From: Candidatus Anammoxibacter sp.
Lineage (GTDB): Bacteria > Planctomycetota > Brocadiia > Brocadiales > Anammoxibacteraceae
Reading direction: 5' to 3'
Length of the DNA: 64,000 bases
Assembly (NCBI GenBank): GCA_021777105.1
Contig: JAIQZQ010000012.1
Coordinates: 28,302 to 92,301 of the forward strand
The notes under the pieces were generated by a model. That model was not told the DNA's origin and ran no database searches. It saw nothing but the letters and a program-made list of their open reading frames with translations. Positions 1 to 8,583 of this stretch are shown here, piece after piece (within the stretch, counting starts at the first letter, position 1; each line of letters starts with the position of its first letter). The position numbers were made by a program, and so were the translations under genes.

Positions 1-2700
1 AATGGAAGTTGGCTCAATGAAAATTGGTCAATTTGGGACACTGATGATAACTTGAGGGCCACACTTGGCGCTAGGTTAACCTCCACAGGATCTTACTCCA
101 TCATTGCTGCGGACTGTTGTGAAAGCGCCGGTCCATATACATTAGAGATTTCAAAAATAAAACTACCGACAGCAGCTACGCCGACTCCATCTCCATCTCC
201 AACTCCATCGCCTTCTCCAACACCAACACCAACACCATCTCCATCTCCATCACCAACGCCAACGCCAACGCCGTCTCCATCGCCAACATCACCGCCCGAG
301 GTTACTCCAACGCCGCCGGGCAAGGAAGCTCCTACTGCCGATTTTACCGCAACGCCCAGATTAGGCCTGGCGCCGCTTGAAGTGAAGTTTACTGATAAAT
401 CCAAAGGCGCAATTGACGCATGGATTTGGGATTTTGGCGACGGCGGGGTGAGCGACAAGCAGAGCCCCGGCTATACATACACAAAAGAGGGCCTGTTTAC
501 CGTGAAACTTGCCGTAAGCGGGGTTGGAGGAGATGACACAAAAGAGGAACGTAAATTTATTGATGTAAAGTCAGGCGGCGACATTGTTGCCGACTTTAAC
601 GCAACTCCGACCATAGGTTTTGCGCCGTTTGAAGTAAAATTTACCGACAAATCCAAAAACGATCCTAATGCATGGGCCTGGGATTTTGGCGATGGCGGGG
701 TTAGCGATAAACAAAACCCTGCTCACACATACCAAAACCCAGGCATATTTAAGGTTTCTCTTACAGCAAGCAATGATGTTAGCTCCGATACTATAGAAAA
801 ACAAAATCTTGTCAACGTTTCGTCTTTAGATCTTGTAGTTGACTTTTCCGCCTCGCCAACGGTAGGAAAGCCGCCTTTGAATGTGTTGTTTAAAGATTTG
901 TCGGAACCATCAAATTTGATCGAATCGTGGCTGTGGGACTTTGGGGACGGAAGCTCTTCAATAGTTTCCGAGCCGCTCCATACGTATAAAAGCGAAGGTT
1001 TTTATACGGTTCAGCTTACAATAAACAGTTCAACCGGAGAAGCAGCTCTCAGAAGAAATAAAAACATGATAATTGTCAAACCTGAAAACGCGCCAACCGC
1101 TGAATTCAGCGCAAATACAACTGCCGGGATTGCCCCTTTTGATGTAAGATTTAGCGATTTGTCCGAGCCAAGCCTAGACATAAATTCATGGATATGGGAT
1201 TTTGGCGATGGCAATAGATCAACCGAACAGAACCCTCGCCACACATACAGCACGGAAGGGGTATACACGGTAACGCTGACTGTAAGTAGTTCAAATGGGA
1301 TTGACTCAGAGGTGAAAACGAACCTGATAAGGGCCGGCGGAGCAAAGAAACCTATCGCCGAATTTACAGCGTTCCCTACGATCGGCATATTTCCATTAAA
1401 GGTTAACTTTATAGATAATTCCGCAGGATCAGACATAGAAAAGTGGACGTGGGATTTTGGCGATGGATCAACAAGCTCAGAACAAAATCCTGTCCATGTA
1501 TATGACGGAGAAGGGATTTTCACTGTAAACCTCACTGTGAGAAACGCTCTTGGCGATGATAAAGAGGTTAAAACCAACCTTGTTCATACAATTGAATCCG
1601 GAGGTTTAATCGCTGATTTTTCAGCAGACCCGGTTTTTGGAACGGCTCCTCTTAAAGTTCGCTTTGTCGATAATTCCGTAGGAGATGTGGCCGGCTGGGC
1701 CTGGGATTTTGGCGAGATGGAAGACAATGGGCCAAATCAGAATTCACAGAATCCGGAACACACATACACAACAGAAGGGGTCTTTACAGTGAAACTTGAT
1801 GTGCTTAAAGCCGGAGGCGAAGGAGAATCAGACGTTATAACGAAAGATAAATTAATAAAAGTGGTAAGCGGGGAAGGAAAACCAACGCCAACTCCGTCAT
1901 CAGTTAAAGAGGCCGAGCTTGAGGTTAGTTTTAATCCTGATCCTGTTCCGGCATCCGGTAAAAATGAATGGACCACAAATGTTTCAGTCGTGGAAACTAA
2001 AGGTGTTGACGTTGGCATTATAGAGTATAAAATATTCTGGCCTAACGGCGATATTACAAATAACTCAAGATCGGATTTTACCAGATTATTTAATGATTGC
2101 GGCCCACAGCCGGACGGATTAATACCCGGCTCTGACACCGCGTGCGCCGGTATTCGCTTTAATACACCAAAGCCCGGCAGGTTGACGATGGAATTTTCCG
2201 GCATAGATGAAAACGGGAATGACATAACGGCCAGGGGCGTCACAGAGTTTCTTGAAAAAGAGCGCAGGCGGTGCTTGGCATCTGCTGCGTTGGAGCCTGA
2301 TGAAGAATTGGATACTACTAACGTGGATGAAAACAATGCCTATTCTTATGATGAACCTAAGGAACTGGGAAATTTAAGGCTATTCCGAGATAACATTCTT
2401 GCAAAAAGTTTAAGGGGCTTATCGTTAATCAGACTCTATTATAAACACTCCCCTGAGATTATTGAGATAATTAATGCCGATCCTAAATTAAAAATCGAAA
2501 TGATTAAACTCTTAAAGAAGACATCAACTGTAATTGATAAACCATCCATAACCAATTCTATTGCTAATATCGTAAAAAATTCGATTCCAAGAGGGCTGGA
2601 TAGAAAAGCCAATAAACTTATTGACGATATTGCCGAACAGGGAAGTCCTGAATTAAAAAAAGCTGTTATCAAGGCAAGGAAGCTGGTTTATGGGAGATAA
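1..2700 (+). CDS. Secreted multi-PKD-domain protein, 5'-truncated by the window edge
   Basis: The reading frame is open through base 1, so the N-terminus lies outside the window and no start can be chosen. The first ~55 visible residues (motif GSYSIIAADCCESAGPYTLE) resemble the end of a bacterial pre-peptidase C-terminal (PPC) domain. A Pro/Thr/Ser-rich linker follows (about bases 170-320). Then come six PKD repeats, each with the core W.WDFGDG and a following NP.HTY; the sixth has the degraded core WDFGEMED. After the PKD repeats there is an Ig-like region of ~130 residues, then a C-terminal domain with a lone CLASAA box, the motif LRLFRDNILAKSLRG, an LYYKHSPEI motif and the ending KLVYGR. 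That C-terminus is shared with the proteins at 5210 and 12471 and resembles the CFI-box-CTERM domain. PKD folds are extracellular beta-sandwiches that mediate protein or polysaccharide contacts, so a surface or adhesin role is inferred. No catalytic domain is visible. Confidence 0.9.
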   Translation, partial: NGSWLNENWSIWDTDDNLRATLGARLTSTGSYSIIAADCCESAGPYTLEISKIKLPTAATPTPSPSPTPSPSPTPTPTPSPSPSPTPTPTPSPSPTSPPEVTPTPPGKEAPTADFTATPRLGLAPLEVKFTDKSKGAIDAWIWDFGDGGVSDKQSPGYTYTKEGLFTVKLAVSGVGGDDTKEERKFIDVKSGGDIVADFNATPTIGFAPFEVKFTDKSKNDPNAWAWDFGDGGVSDKQNPAHTYQNPGIFKVSLTASNDVSSDTIEKQNLVNVSSLDLVVDFSASPTVGKPPLNVLFKDLSEPSNLIESWLWDFGDGSSSIVSEPLHTYKSEGFYTVQLTINSSTGEAALRRNKNMIIVKPENAPTAEFSANTTAGIAPFDVRFSDLSEPSLDINSWIWDFGDGNRSTEQNPRHTYSTEGVYTVTLTVSSSNGIDSEVKTNLIRAGGAKKPIAEFTAFPTIGIFPLKVNFIDNSAGSDIEKWTWDFGDGSTSSEQNPVHVYDGEGIFTVNLTVRNALGDDKEVKTNLVHTIESGGLIADFSADPVFGTAPLKVRFVDNSVGDVAGWAWDFGEMEDNGPNQNSQNPEHTYTTEGVFTVKLDVLKAGGEGESDVITKDKLIKVVSGEGKPTPTPSSVKEAELEVSFNPDPVPASGKNEWTTNVSVVETKGVDVGIIEYKIFWPNGDITNNSRSDFTRLFNDCGPQPDGLIPGSDTACAGIRFNTPKPGRLTMEFSGIDENGNDITARGVTEFLEKERRRCLASAALEPDEELDTTNVDENNAYSYDEPKELGNLRLFRDNILAKSLRGLSLIRLYYKHSPEIIEIINADPKLKIEMIKLLKKTSTVIDKPSITNSIANIVKNSIPRGLDRKANKLIDDIAEQGSPELKKAVIKARKLVYGR
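170..320 (+). repeat. Low-complexity coding repeat (Pro/Thr/Ser linker)
   Basis: Short imperfect units of the type CCAACTCCATCT encode an almost pure TPTPSPSP linker between the N-terminal domain and the first PKD repeat. Similar but more diverged linkers occur in the genes at 5210 (about 5790-5985) and 12471 (about 15210-15265). Such tracts are prone to replication slippage in multiples of the unit and probably vary in length between strains. Confidence 0.75.
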
Positions 2701-2814
2701 GTTAAAGATGTTTAATGGGAACAGTTGGATAAATTGCAAGTTTCAGGATTTTATATTTTTTGTTTGTAAAAATTTATTCTGAATGTGGCAAAATTTTTAA
2801 AGGAGGAAAAGGAG

Positions 2815-3501
2815 ATGGTTAATAGCTGTTTGTTAATCGGATTATTTGCAATCTTTATTCTTGTAAGCGCTGTTCACGCTACTGAGATGGAGGCGATACT
2901 GGAGGATAGCTCGCCGGCAACCGGGTTTTCTGTAAAAGATGGCGAAGGCAATACATTAGCGAGGTTTAGAGGTGATGGAAATGTGGGTATTGGAACAATA
3001 AAACCTGATGCTAAACTGGATATAAATGGAGATATTAAAATTGCTGATGGGACGCAAGGGGCGGGAAAAGTGTTAACATCCAACGAAAATGGATTAGCAA
3101 CTTGGCAAAATGCGCAAAGTATGATTCCTTCCGGTATGATTGCATTTTTTGCAGGATCTTGTCCGTCAGGCTTCAGTGAATATACTCAGGCTCAAGGCAG
3201 AGTTGTGGTTGTTCTCCCCAATGAAGGCACAATAGCGGGTACTGTTGGAACTTCAATGACAGATCTTCAAGATGTTATGCATACGTATTCACTTTCTAAC
3301 GTTACCACAGATACAGCGGGAAGTCACCAACATGGCAGAGAGTCTTTGGGGGGAGGTTGCCAATGGTTTGGGGATGATAACTGTGATAATAGCTATAGAA
3401 ACTCGCCTGACGGTAGTCATAGCCATAACGTAAGCGGAAATATAGGCTCGTCATCACACATTATGCCATATATACAGTTGCGCGCTTGTATCGCTCTGTA
3501 G
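2815..3501 (+). CDS. Secreted protein: shared N-terminal cassette plus tail-collar-like C-terminus
   Basis: The start at 2815 follows a strong AAGGAGG-type ribosome site at 2800-2806, and the product then begins MVNSCLL like its two downstream paralogues; an upstream GTG at 2785 is in frame but less likely. A signal peptide (FAIFILVSAVHA) is followed by the segment TEMEAILEDSSPATGFSVKD and the motif VGIGTIKPDAKLDINGDI, a VGIGT.P..KL.V.G pattern often seen in tail-fibre and trimeric surface proteins. The C-terminal ~130 residues (GMIAFFAGSCPSGFSEY ... SHSHNV ... MPYIQLRACI) resemble phage tail-collar or microcystin-dependent-protein domains. No phage structural genes lie nearby, so a surface appendage or adhesin tip is inferred rather than a virion part. 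It is separated by only 41 bases from the next paralogue, which suggests an operon. Confidence 0.8.
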   Translation: MVNSCLLIGLFAIFILVSAVHATEMEAILEDSSPATGFSVKDGEGNTLARFRGDGNVGIGTIKPDAKLDINGDIKIADGTQGAGKVLTSNENGLATWQNAQSMIPSGMIAFFAGSCPSGFSEYTQAQGRVVVVLPNEGTIAGTVGTSMTDLQDVMHTYSLSNVTTDTAGSHQHGRESLGGGCQWFGDDNCDNSYRNSPDGSHSHNVSGNIGSSSHIMPYIQLRACIAL

Positions 3502-3542
3502 TTGGATAATATTTAACAATATTGAGCAAAGGAGTAAAGGAA

Positions 3543-4469
3543 ATGGTTAAAAACTGTTTGGTTGTGGGGCTGTTGGCAATATTTGTTAGTTTAGTCGCTG
3601 TCCAGGCGGCAGAGATGGAGGCGATACTGGAGGATAGTTCGCCGGCTACCGGGTTTTCTGTAAAAGACGGAGTGGGCAATACATTAGCGAGGTTTAGAGG
3701 CGATGGAAAGGTTGGGATCGGCATGACGGAGCCGGCGGCAAAGTTAGATGTAAATGGCGGGATTAAGATTGGGAATGACTCATCTCAATGCTCAGGTTCC
3801 ATTGCGGGCACAATCAGGTTTAACGGCTCATCTTTTCAGGGATGCGACGGCGCAAAATGGGTGGATCTTACAGCTGCGGCGGTTGCGATTGTAGCCAATG
3901 GCGCAAGTTCCGCAAATGCAGGAAAGAGTTGCAAAAGCATTTTAGATGATGGTTTTTCAACAGGAGACGGCTCATACTGGTTAGATCCTGACAAGGACGG
4001 CGACACTTCAGACGCGTTTCAAACATTTTGCGATATGACTATAAGCGGCGGCGGATGGACAAAAATTAACGGTTTAAGCGTTGGGGACGTTAACCTGCTA
4101 AAGAGCGCATCCGGCAAACAAATGCTTAAATGTTCAGATACCGGAGGCGCATATATTGTTTCGCCAAGCGCATCGCCTGGTTGGTCATGGTCTTCAAGAC
4201 AATTGCTTACAGGGAACTATATCGTAAACGGTTCAACTCAAAATTGCGGAGGCGATGGAGAGTTTTGGAAAGACCCAAGCGGCTGCGGCGCAAACGCAGG
4301 GTGGGGTTTTGGTTGTGATTCCGGGCCGGGATCGCGAAACAAACTCATACCAGGCATGGGCGACAACGGAACTTGCGGCTCTGCGCTTGCTCATACAAAT
4401 GGGGCATTCGTTAATTGCGGATCAACGAATTACAACTCTTACTCTATTTTTATCCGCGCTGATAATTAA
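3543..4469 (+). CDS. Secreted protein: shared N-terminal cassette plus fibrinogen-like C-terminus
   Basis: The start at 3543 lies just after an AAAGGAGTAAAGGA ribosome site and aligns with the paralogous starts (MVKNCLV). The signal peptide and the EMEAILEDSSPATGFSVKDG ... VGIGMTEPAAKLDVNGGI cassette are nearly identical to those of the upstream gene, including at DNA level. The C-terminal ~180 residues contain SYWLDPDKDGDTSDAFQTFC, then DMTISGGGWTKI, and several paired cysteines (about 10). This is the YW.DPD...A..TFCDM...GGGWT pattern of fibrinogen-related or collagen-propeptide-like domains, which bind glycans or acetylated sugars in other systems. The function is unknown; binding at the cell surface is inferred. 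Only 26 bases separate it from the following paralogue. Confidence 0.8.
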   Translation: MVKNCLVVGLLAIFVSLVAVQAAEMEAILEDSSPATGFSVKDGVGNTLARFRGDGKVGIGMTEPAAKLDVNGGIKIGNDSSQCSGSIAGTIRFNGSSFQGCDGAKWVDLTAAAVAIVANGASSANAGKSCKSILDDGFSTGDGSYWLDPDKDGDTSDAFQTFCDMTISGGGWTKINGLSVGDVNLLKSASGKQMLKCSDTGGAYIVSPSASPGWSWSSRQLLTGNYIVNGSTQNCGGDGEFWKDPSGCGANAGWGFGCDSGPGSRNKLIPGMGDNGTCGSALAHTNGAFVNCGSTNYNSYSIFIRADN

Positions 4470-4495
4470 TTAATATTTAAAAGGAGTGGATGAAA

Positions 4496-5194
4496 ATGGT
4501 TAAGAACTGTTTGTTAACCGGTTTATTGGCAATTTTTATTTTTGTAAGCGCATCTCATGCTACAGAGATGGAGGCAATTCTTGAGGATAGCTCATCCACA
4601 ACCGGTTTTTCCGTAAAAGACGGCAGCGGCAAAACACTGATGCGTGTCCTGGGCGATGGAAATGTTGGGATAGGCTTGACCAAGCCTACGGAAAAGCTTG
4701 AGGTTAACGGCTCTGTTAAAGCTGATAAATTTATTGGAGGCGAGATATCCGGCGGCATTCCCGCCGGTGGAATTATAATGTGGTCCGGTTCAATAGCTAA
4801 TATTCCTTCAGGATGGCTTTTGTGTGACGGCGCAAACGGCGCTCCTGATTTAAGAGACCGGTTTATTGTTGGCGCCGGACAGGATAATGGAGGCGTTGCA
4901 AGCACAAATATAACAGGGGCATTATCACAAGCAGGTTCTCCAACTCATAATCACGGCGGCAATACCGGCAGCCATGCTTTGACAACTGCAGAGATGCCGG
5001 CGCATACACATACATGGAGCGCTTTTCAAAGAGCTGGGCGGCCCGGGTCTGCTTCTATTGTTGAGGCACCTAATCCCGGAGCAACCACTTTGACTACAAA
5101 TAGCGCCGGTGGCGGCAGTGGCCACGGCCATACAATCTCATCCGACACTCCCATTCCCAGTTATTTTGCATTGGCATTCATAATGAAATTATAA
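4496..5194 (+). CDS. Secreted protein: shared N-terminal cassette plus phage tail-collar domain
   Basis: Two in-frame ATGs exist (4490 and 4496). 4496 is chosen because it is 9-10 bases from AAAAGGAG and matches the MVKNC start of the paralogues. After the signal peptide comes the common cassette (EMEAILEDSSSTTGFSVKDG, VGIGLTKPTEKLEVNG). The C-terminus is a clear tail-collar domain: GGIIMWSGSIANIPSGWLLC, then DLRDRFIVGAGQ, a His-rich stretch (PTHNHGG ... MPAHTHTW ... GHGHTI) and the end YFALAFIMKL. In phage fibres this fold sits at the distal end and binds metal through the histidines. Here it is exported by a Sec-type signal and lies 15 bases before a PKD gene, which points to a secreted surface structure. 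Confidence 0.85.
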   Translation: MVKNCLLTGLLAIFIFVSASHATEMEAILEDSSSTTGFSVKDGSGKTLMRVLGDGNVGIGLTKPTEKLEVNGSVKADKFIGGEISGGIPAGGIIMWSGSIANIPSGWLLCDGANGAPDLRDRFIVGAGQDNGGVASTNITGALSQAGSPTHNHGGNTGSHALTTAEMPAHTHTWSAFQRAGRPGSASIVEAPNPGATTLTTNSAGGGSGHGHTISSDTPIPSYFALAFIMKL

Positions 5195-5209
5195 AAAAGG
5201 AGATAAGGT

Positions 5210-8200
5210 ATGAAAAGGATAGGATATGTTTTTCTTATTTTACTTGCTTTTGTCATGTTTTGCGCAAAAGCGGCTGAGCTTTGCGCCTCAGGGTGGGTAA
5301 TACCTCCAAACCATAAACTAAACATTGATTCAAGGACGCTTAAGCTTCCGGCCGGCGATGTAACAATAGACGGCTCCATTCAAATGAGCACTGGCTCTAT
5401 TGAAGTTGGAGGCAATTGGACAAACAATAGCGATGGGCTTATTGCCGGCGCCGGAGAGGTAAAATTTACAGGATCTAATCAGACAATAAGAGGCAATAAT
5501 ACATTTAATAAATTTACAGGCATAAAGCCGGGCTCCACGCTTATTTTTGAGGAAGGCAAAACGCAAATTATACAATCCACATGGACTCTTACGGGAGCGG
5601 CTGGAAATCTTTTAAAACTTAGGAGCGCTTCCGCTGGAAAGCAATGGATTGTTAAACCCTCAGGCTCCCGCAACATCTCTTCTGTTGATGTTCAGGACTC
5701 AAATAATCTGATTTTACCGGTGATTGATCCTGCCGGTTCAAATAATAGCGGAAATACCACTAACTGGTTTACCGTAGTTGTTGACCCAACACCTACCGCA
5801 ACCACAGCTCCGGGCACACCGGAGCCGGCCACGCCAACACCGACGCCAACTCTCACGCCGGCTCCGGTTACACCAACACCATCCCCGATATTAACGCCTG
5901 TGCCTGAAATGCCAATACCGGTTACCCCAGCGCCAACTATGACGCCGGCTCCGGTTACACCCACGCCAACGCCTGTTTTTGGGCCTCCAAAAGCAGAGTT
6001 TGAAGCAGACAGACTGGTTGGGATAATACCGTTTACGGTTCAATTTAAGGATAAATCAACAAACATTCCAACCGGTTGGGTGTGGGATTTTGGAGACGGA
6101 GGCAAAAGCAGTGAACAGAATCCCGGGCATACATATGAAAAGGTAGACAACTATACTATCGCATTAACAGTAAGCAATAGCAAAGGAAAGTCTACGAACG
6201 AAAAGCTTGATTATATCTCGTCTGTTGCCCCTGTTGATGATGAAAAATGCGAAGCTGCGTTTGTCGCAAAACCGGTGAGCGGATTTGCTCCGCTTGAAGT
6301 TCAGTTTACAGATCTAACGCCTGGGGAAACGACAAGCTGGGCATGGGATTTCGGCGATGGAAACAGAAGCAGTCAACAGAACCCAAAGCATATATATCAA
6401 AAGGGCGAGTTTGTAGTTACATTAACAGTAACCACTGATTGTGGTCAAGGCCCAAAACAGTCATCAGTGATAGGCAAACCTCCAATTAGTGTAATACCTC
6501 CGGATATTGACCCGCCTATAGCCGACTTTATTGTGGATCCTCAATCAGGATTTGCGGAATTGAATGTTCAATTTACAAGCGCCTCTTTTGGAGGCCGGGC
6601 AACAAATTTCGCGTGGACATTTGGAGATGGAGATACCAGCAACAGGGAGAATCCCGAACATACTTATATAAATCCGGGCAAATACACGCCAAGCCTGTTT
6701 ATAAGCAATAGCGCGGGCAAGGATGTTGAGACAAAGGTTGAACATATTGAGATCCTAAGCGCGGACAAGCCGGTGGTTGAATTTGAAGCAAATCCGCAGG
6801 CGGGTTTTGGTCCGCTGGCAGTCCTGTTCACTGATAAATCAAAAGGAAACATTGACAACTGGAACTGGGAGTTTGGAGACGGCGAGAAAAGTATATTACA
6901 AAACCCATTGCATGTGTATGAAAATCCTGGCAAATATACGGTTAAACTGACTGTAAGCGGAGCCCAAGGGAAAGACACAAAGGAAAAGAAGGATCTGATT
7001 GAAGCGATAAAAGGCAAAGGGCCCACCGCTGCGTTTACCGCGGAGCCGAGTATTGGATTTAAACCTTTAACAACAACATTTACTGATCAATCAAGTGGAA
7101 ATGTGTCGAACTGGGTATGGGAATTTGGAGACGGGGAAACATCAAGCCAACAACATCCTATACACACGTACACCAGCTCCGGCTCTTTTGATGTTAAATT
7201 GACGGTAAGTGAAAGGGGAGGTGAAAAGGCTGAACTAAAAAGAGATAATGTCATTGATGTGTTTAGCGGCGAAGGCATAACCGCGGCGTTTACAGCAGAC
7301 ACAAGGACAAGGTCAGGCAACAAAGCAGAGTCACAATTGGAAGTTCAGTTTAAAGACATCTCTTCAAGTTCCGCCGGAATGGTTGACAGTTGGTTGTGGG
7401 ATTTTGGAGACGGGGCTAAGAGCTCTGAAAAAGATCCAAAACACGAATACATATGCGCCGATGATGATGAACGGTTTACCGTTAGTCTTACTGTGGTGGA
7501 TACAAAAGACAATGTAGACACCAGAACCAAACCTGCGTTTATTAGTTGTGAGGAGATTGAGGGCGAGCTTGTTGTAGACCCGGACCCTGACCTAACAGAA
7601 ACTGAGACGGAAACGGAAACCGTGGAAGTGACGGAAACGGAGACTGTTACTCCGGCGCCTGGAAATGGGACTGCTCCAATTGCAAACTTTGGAGCGGATA
7701 TTACTAAAGGCAAGGCTCCGTTAGTTGTCGAGTTTTTTGATCTGTCCGGCGGCTTTCCGGAATCGTGGCTATGGGATTTTGGGGACGGCGGCCCAACCAG
7801 CGCTTTACAGAATCCTTCTCATACATACACAAAAAAGGGCAGCTATGATGTTATGTTGACTGTTTCAAATAAATCAGGGATAAACAGCATAACTAAGAAG
7901 AAATTTATTGATGTGAGAAAAGGGAAAGTATGCGCAGCGTCTTTTGTGATTGATAATGGGGAAGACGACAACGGGTTAAGCATTTTAAGGTTGTTCAGAG
8001 ATAATGTAATGACTAAGACTACAACGGGATTGAAGTTAATAACCTATTACTACAAATATTCAGACGAAGTTATAGGCATTATAAATTCCGATCCTGTTTT
8101 GAAATCAAAGGCGTCAGAGGTTCTAACCAGGCTGATTGCCGTCTTGAAGAACAATTTGAATCAGGAAAACGTTGGACAGGTTGTAGAAGGATCAATCGCG

Positions 8201-8311
8201 GATTCGTTGGCAAGTGAAATTAATGGGCTGCTTGATCAGATATCGACGCGCGGAAGCGATGAATTGAAGGCTGCGATTGCAAAAACCAGGGGGTTGGTTT
8301 ATGGGGAATAA
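5210..8311 (+). CDS. Secreted seven-PKD-repeat protein with divergent CFI-box C-terminus
   Basis: The ATG at 5210 follows AAAAAGGAGATAAGGT. The signal peptide is MKRIGYVFLILLAFVMFCAKA. Residues ~25-185 form a repetitive beta-rich region (GDVTIDGSIQMSTGSIEVGG, then WTNNSDGLIAGAGEVKFTGS) resembling parallel beta-helix or G8-like modules; this assignment is tentative. A long TPTPAPVTP linker precedes seven PKD repeats (cores WVWDFGDGG, WAWDFGDGN, FAWTFGDGD, WNWEFGDGE, WVWEFGDGE, WLWDFGDGA, WLWDFGDGG). A TETETETE tract lies between repeats 6 and 7. The C-terminal ~115 residues carry CAASF, LRLFRDNVMTKTTTG, TYYYKYSDEV and the end TRGLVYGE, homologous to the C-termini of the proteins at 1 and 12471. 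The gene probably ends the co-transcribed run that starts with the collar-domain paralogues. Confidence 0.9.
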   Translation: MKRIGYVFLILLAFVMFCAKAAELCASGWVIPPNHKLNIDSRTLKLPAGDVTIDGSIQMSTGSIEVGGNWTNNSDGLIAGAGEVKFTGSNQTIRGNNTFNKFTGIKPGSTLIFEEGKTQIIQSTWTLTGAAGNLLKLRSASAGKQWIVKPSGSRNISSVDVQDSNNLILPVIDPAGSNNSGNTTNWFTVVVDPTPTATTAPGTPEPATPTPTPTLTPAPVTPTPSPILTPVPEMPIPVTPAPTMTPAPVTPTPTPVFGPPKAEFEADRLVGIIPFTVQFKDKSTNIPTGWVWDFGDGGKSSEQNPGHTYEKVDNYTIALTVSNSKGKSTNEKLDYISSVAPVDDEKCEAAFVAKPVSGFAPLEVQFTDLTPGETTSWAWDFGDGNRSSQQNPKHIYQKGEFVVTLTVTTDCGQGPKQSSVIGKPPISVIPPDIDPPIADFIVDPQSGFAELNVQFTSASFGGRATNFAWTFGDGDTSNRENPEHTYINPGKYTPSLFISNSAGKDVETKVEHIEILSADKPVVEFEANPQAGFGPLAVLFTDKSKGNIDNWNWEFGDGEKSILQNPLHVYENPGKYTVKLTVSGAQGKDTKEKKDLIEAIKGKGPTAAFTAEPSIGFKPLTTTFTDQSSGNVSNWVWEFGDGETSSQQHPIHTYTSSGSFDVKLTVSERGGEKAELKRDNVIDVFSGEGITAAFTADTRTRSGNKAESQLEVQFKDISSSSAGMVDSWLWDFGDGAKSSEKDPKHEYICADDDERFTVSLTVVDTKDNVDTRTKPAFISCEEIEGELVVDPDPDLTETETETETVEVTETETVTPAPGNGTAPIANFGADITKGKAPLVVEFFDLSGGFPESWLWDFGDGGPTSALQNPSHTYTKKGSYDVMLTVSNKSGINSITKKKFIDVRKGKVCAASFVIDNGEDDNGLSILRLFRDNVMTKTTTGLKLITYYYKYSDEVIGIINSDPVLKSKASEVLTRLIAVLKNNLNQENVGQVVEGSIADSLASEINGLLDQISTRGSDELKAAIAKTRGLVYGE

Positions 8312-8583
8312 ATTATGAATACGTGTGTTTGGGTAGGGGTGGCAAGCTCCGGCTGGAGCAATTTTGCAGATTGCTCCAAAACGTTTTAAGATCCATTTAC
8401 GTTTGGTGACACCGCTACGTTTTGCGCGATCAAAAAACATTTGGATCAGCCTGCAAAACTGCTCCAGCTTTTAATTTTGTTTTTTCGCTTTTAATCTGCG
8501 CAATCTGTGAAATCTGTGGTTAATCCGCTTTTTACTTTTCCGGTTTATCCGGGTTAGGACTTTATATTTAAAAGGAGATAATA
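8312..8583 (+). other. Intergenic region with decayed repeat-like sequence
   Basis: No gene is supported. The segment 8340-8460 has repeated GCTCCA/TGGAGC-type words (GGAGCAATTTTGCAGATTGC, CAAAACTGCTCCAGC) that also occur near 12210-12235. Around 8493-8530 the string GCGCAATCTGTGAAATCTGT resembles short intergenic repeats of the AATCTGNG family that are widespread in environmental genomes. A good ribosome site (AAAAGGAGATAATA) for the next gene lies at 8570-8583. Confidence 0.4.

Noticed and set aside
2815..5194. Prophage tail module
   Set aside because: Collar-like domains are present, but each protein has a Sec-type signal peptide and there are no capsid, terminase, tail-tube, lysis or integrase genes.
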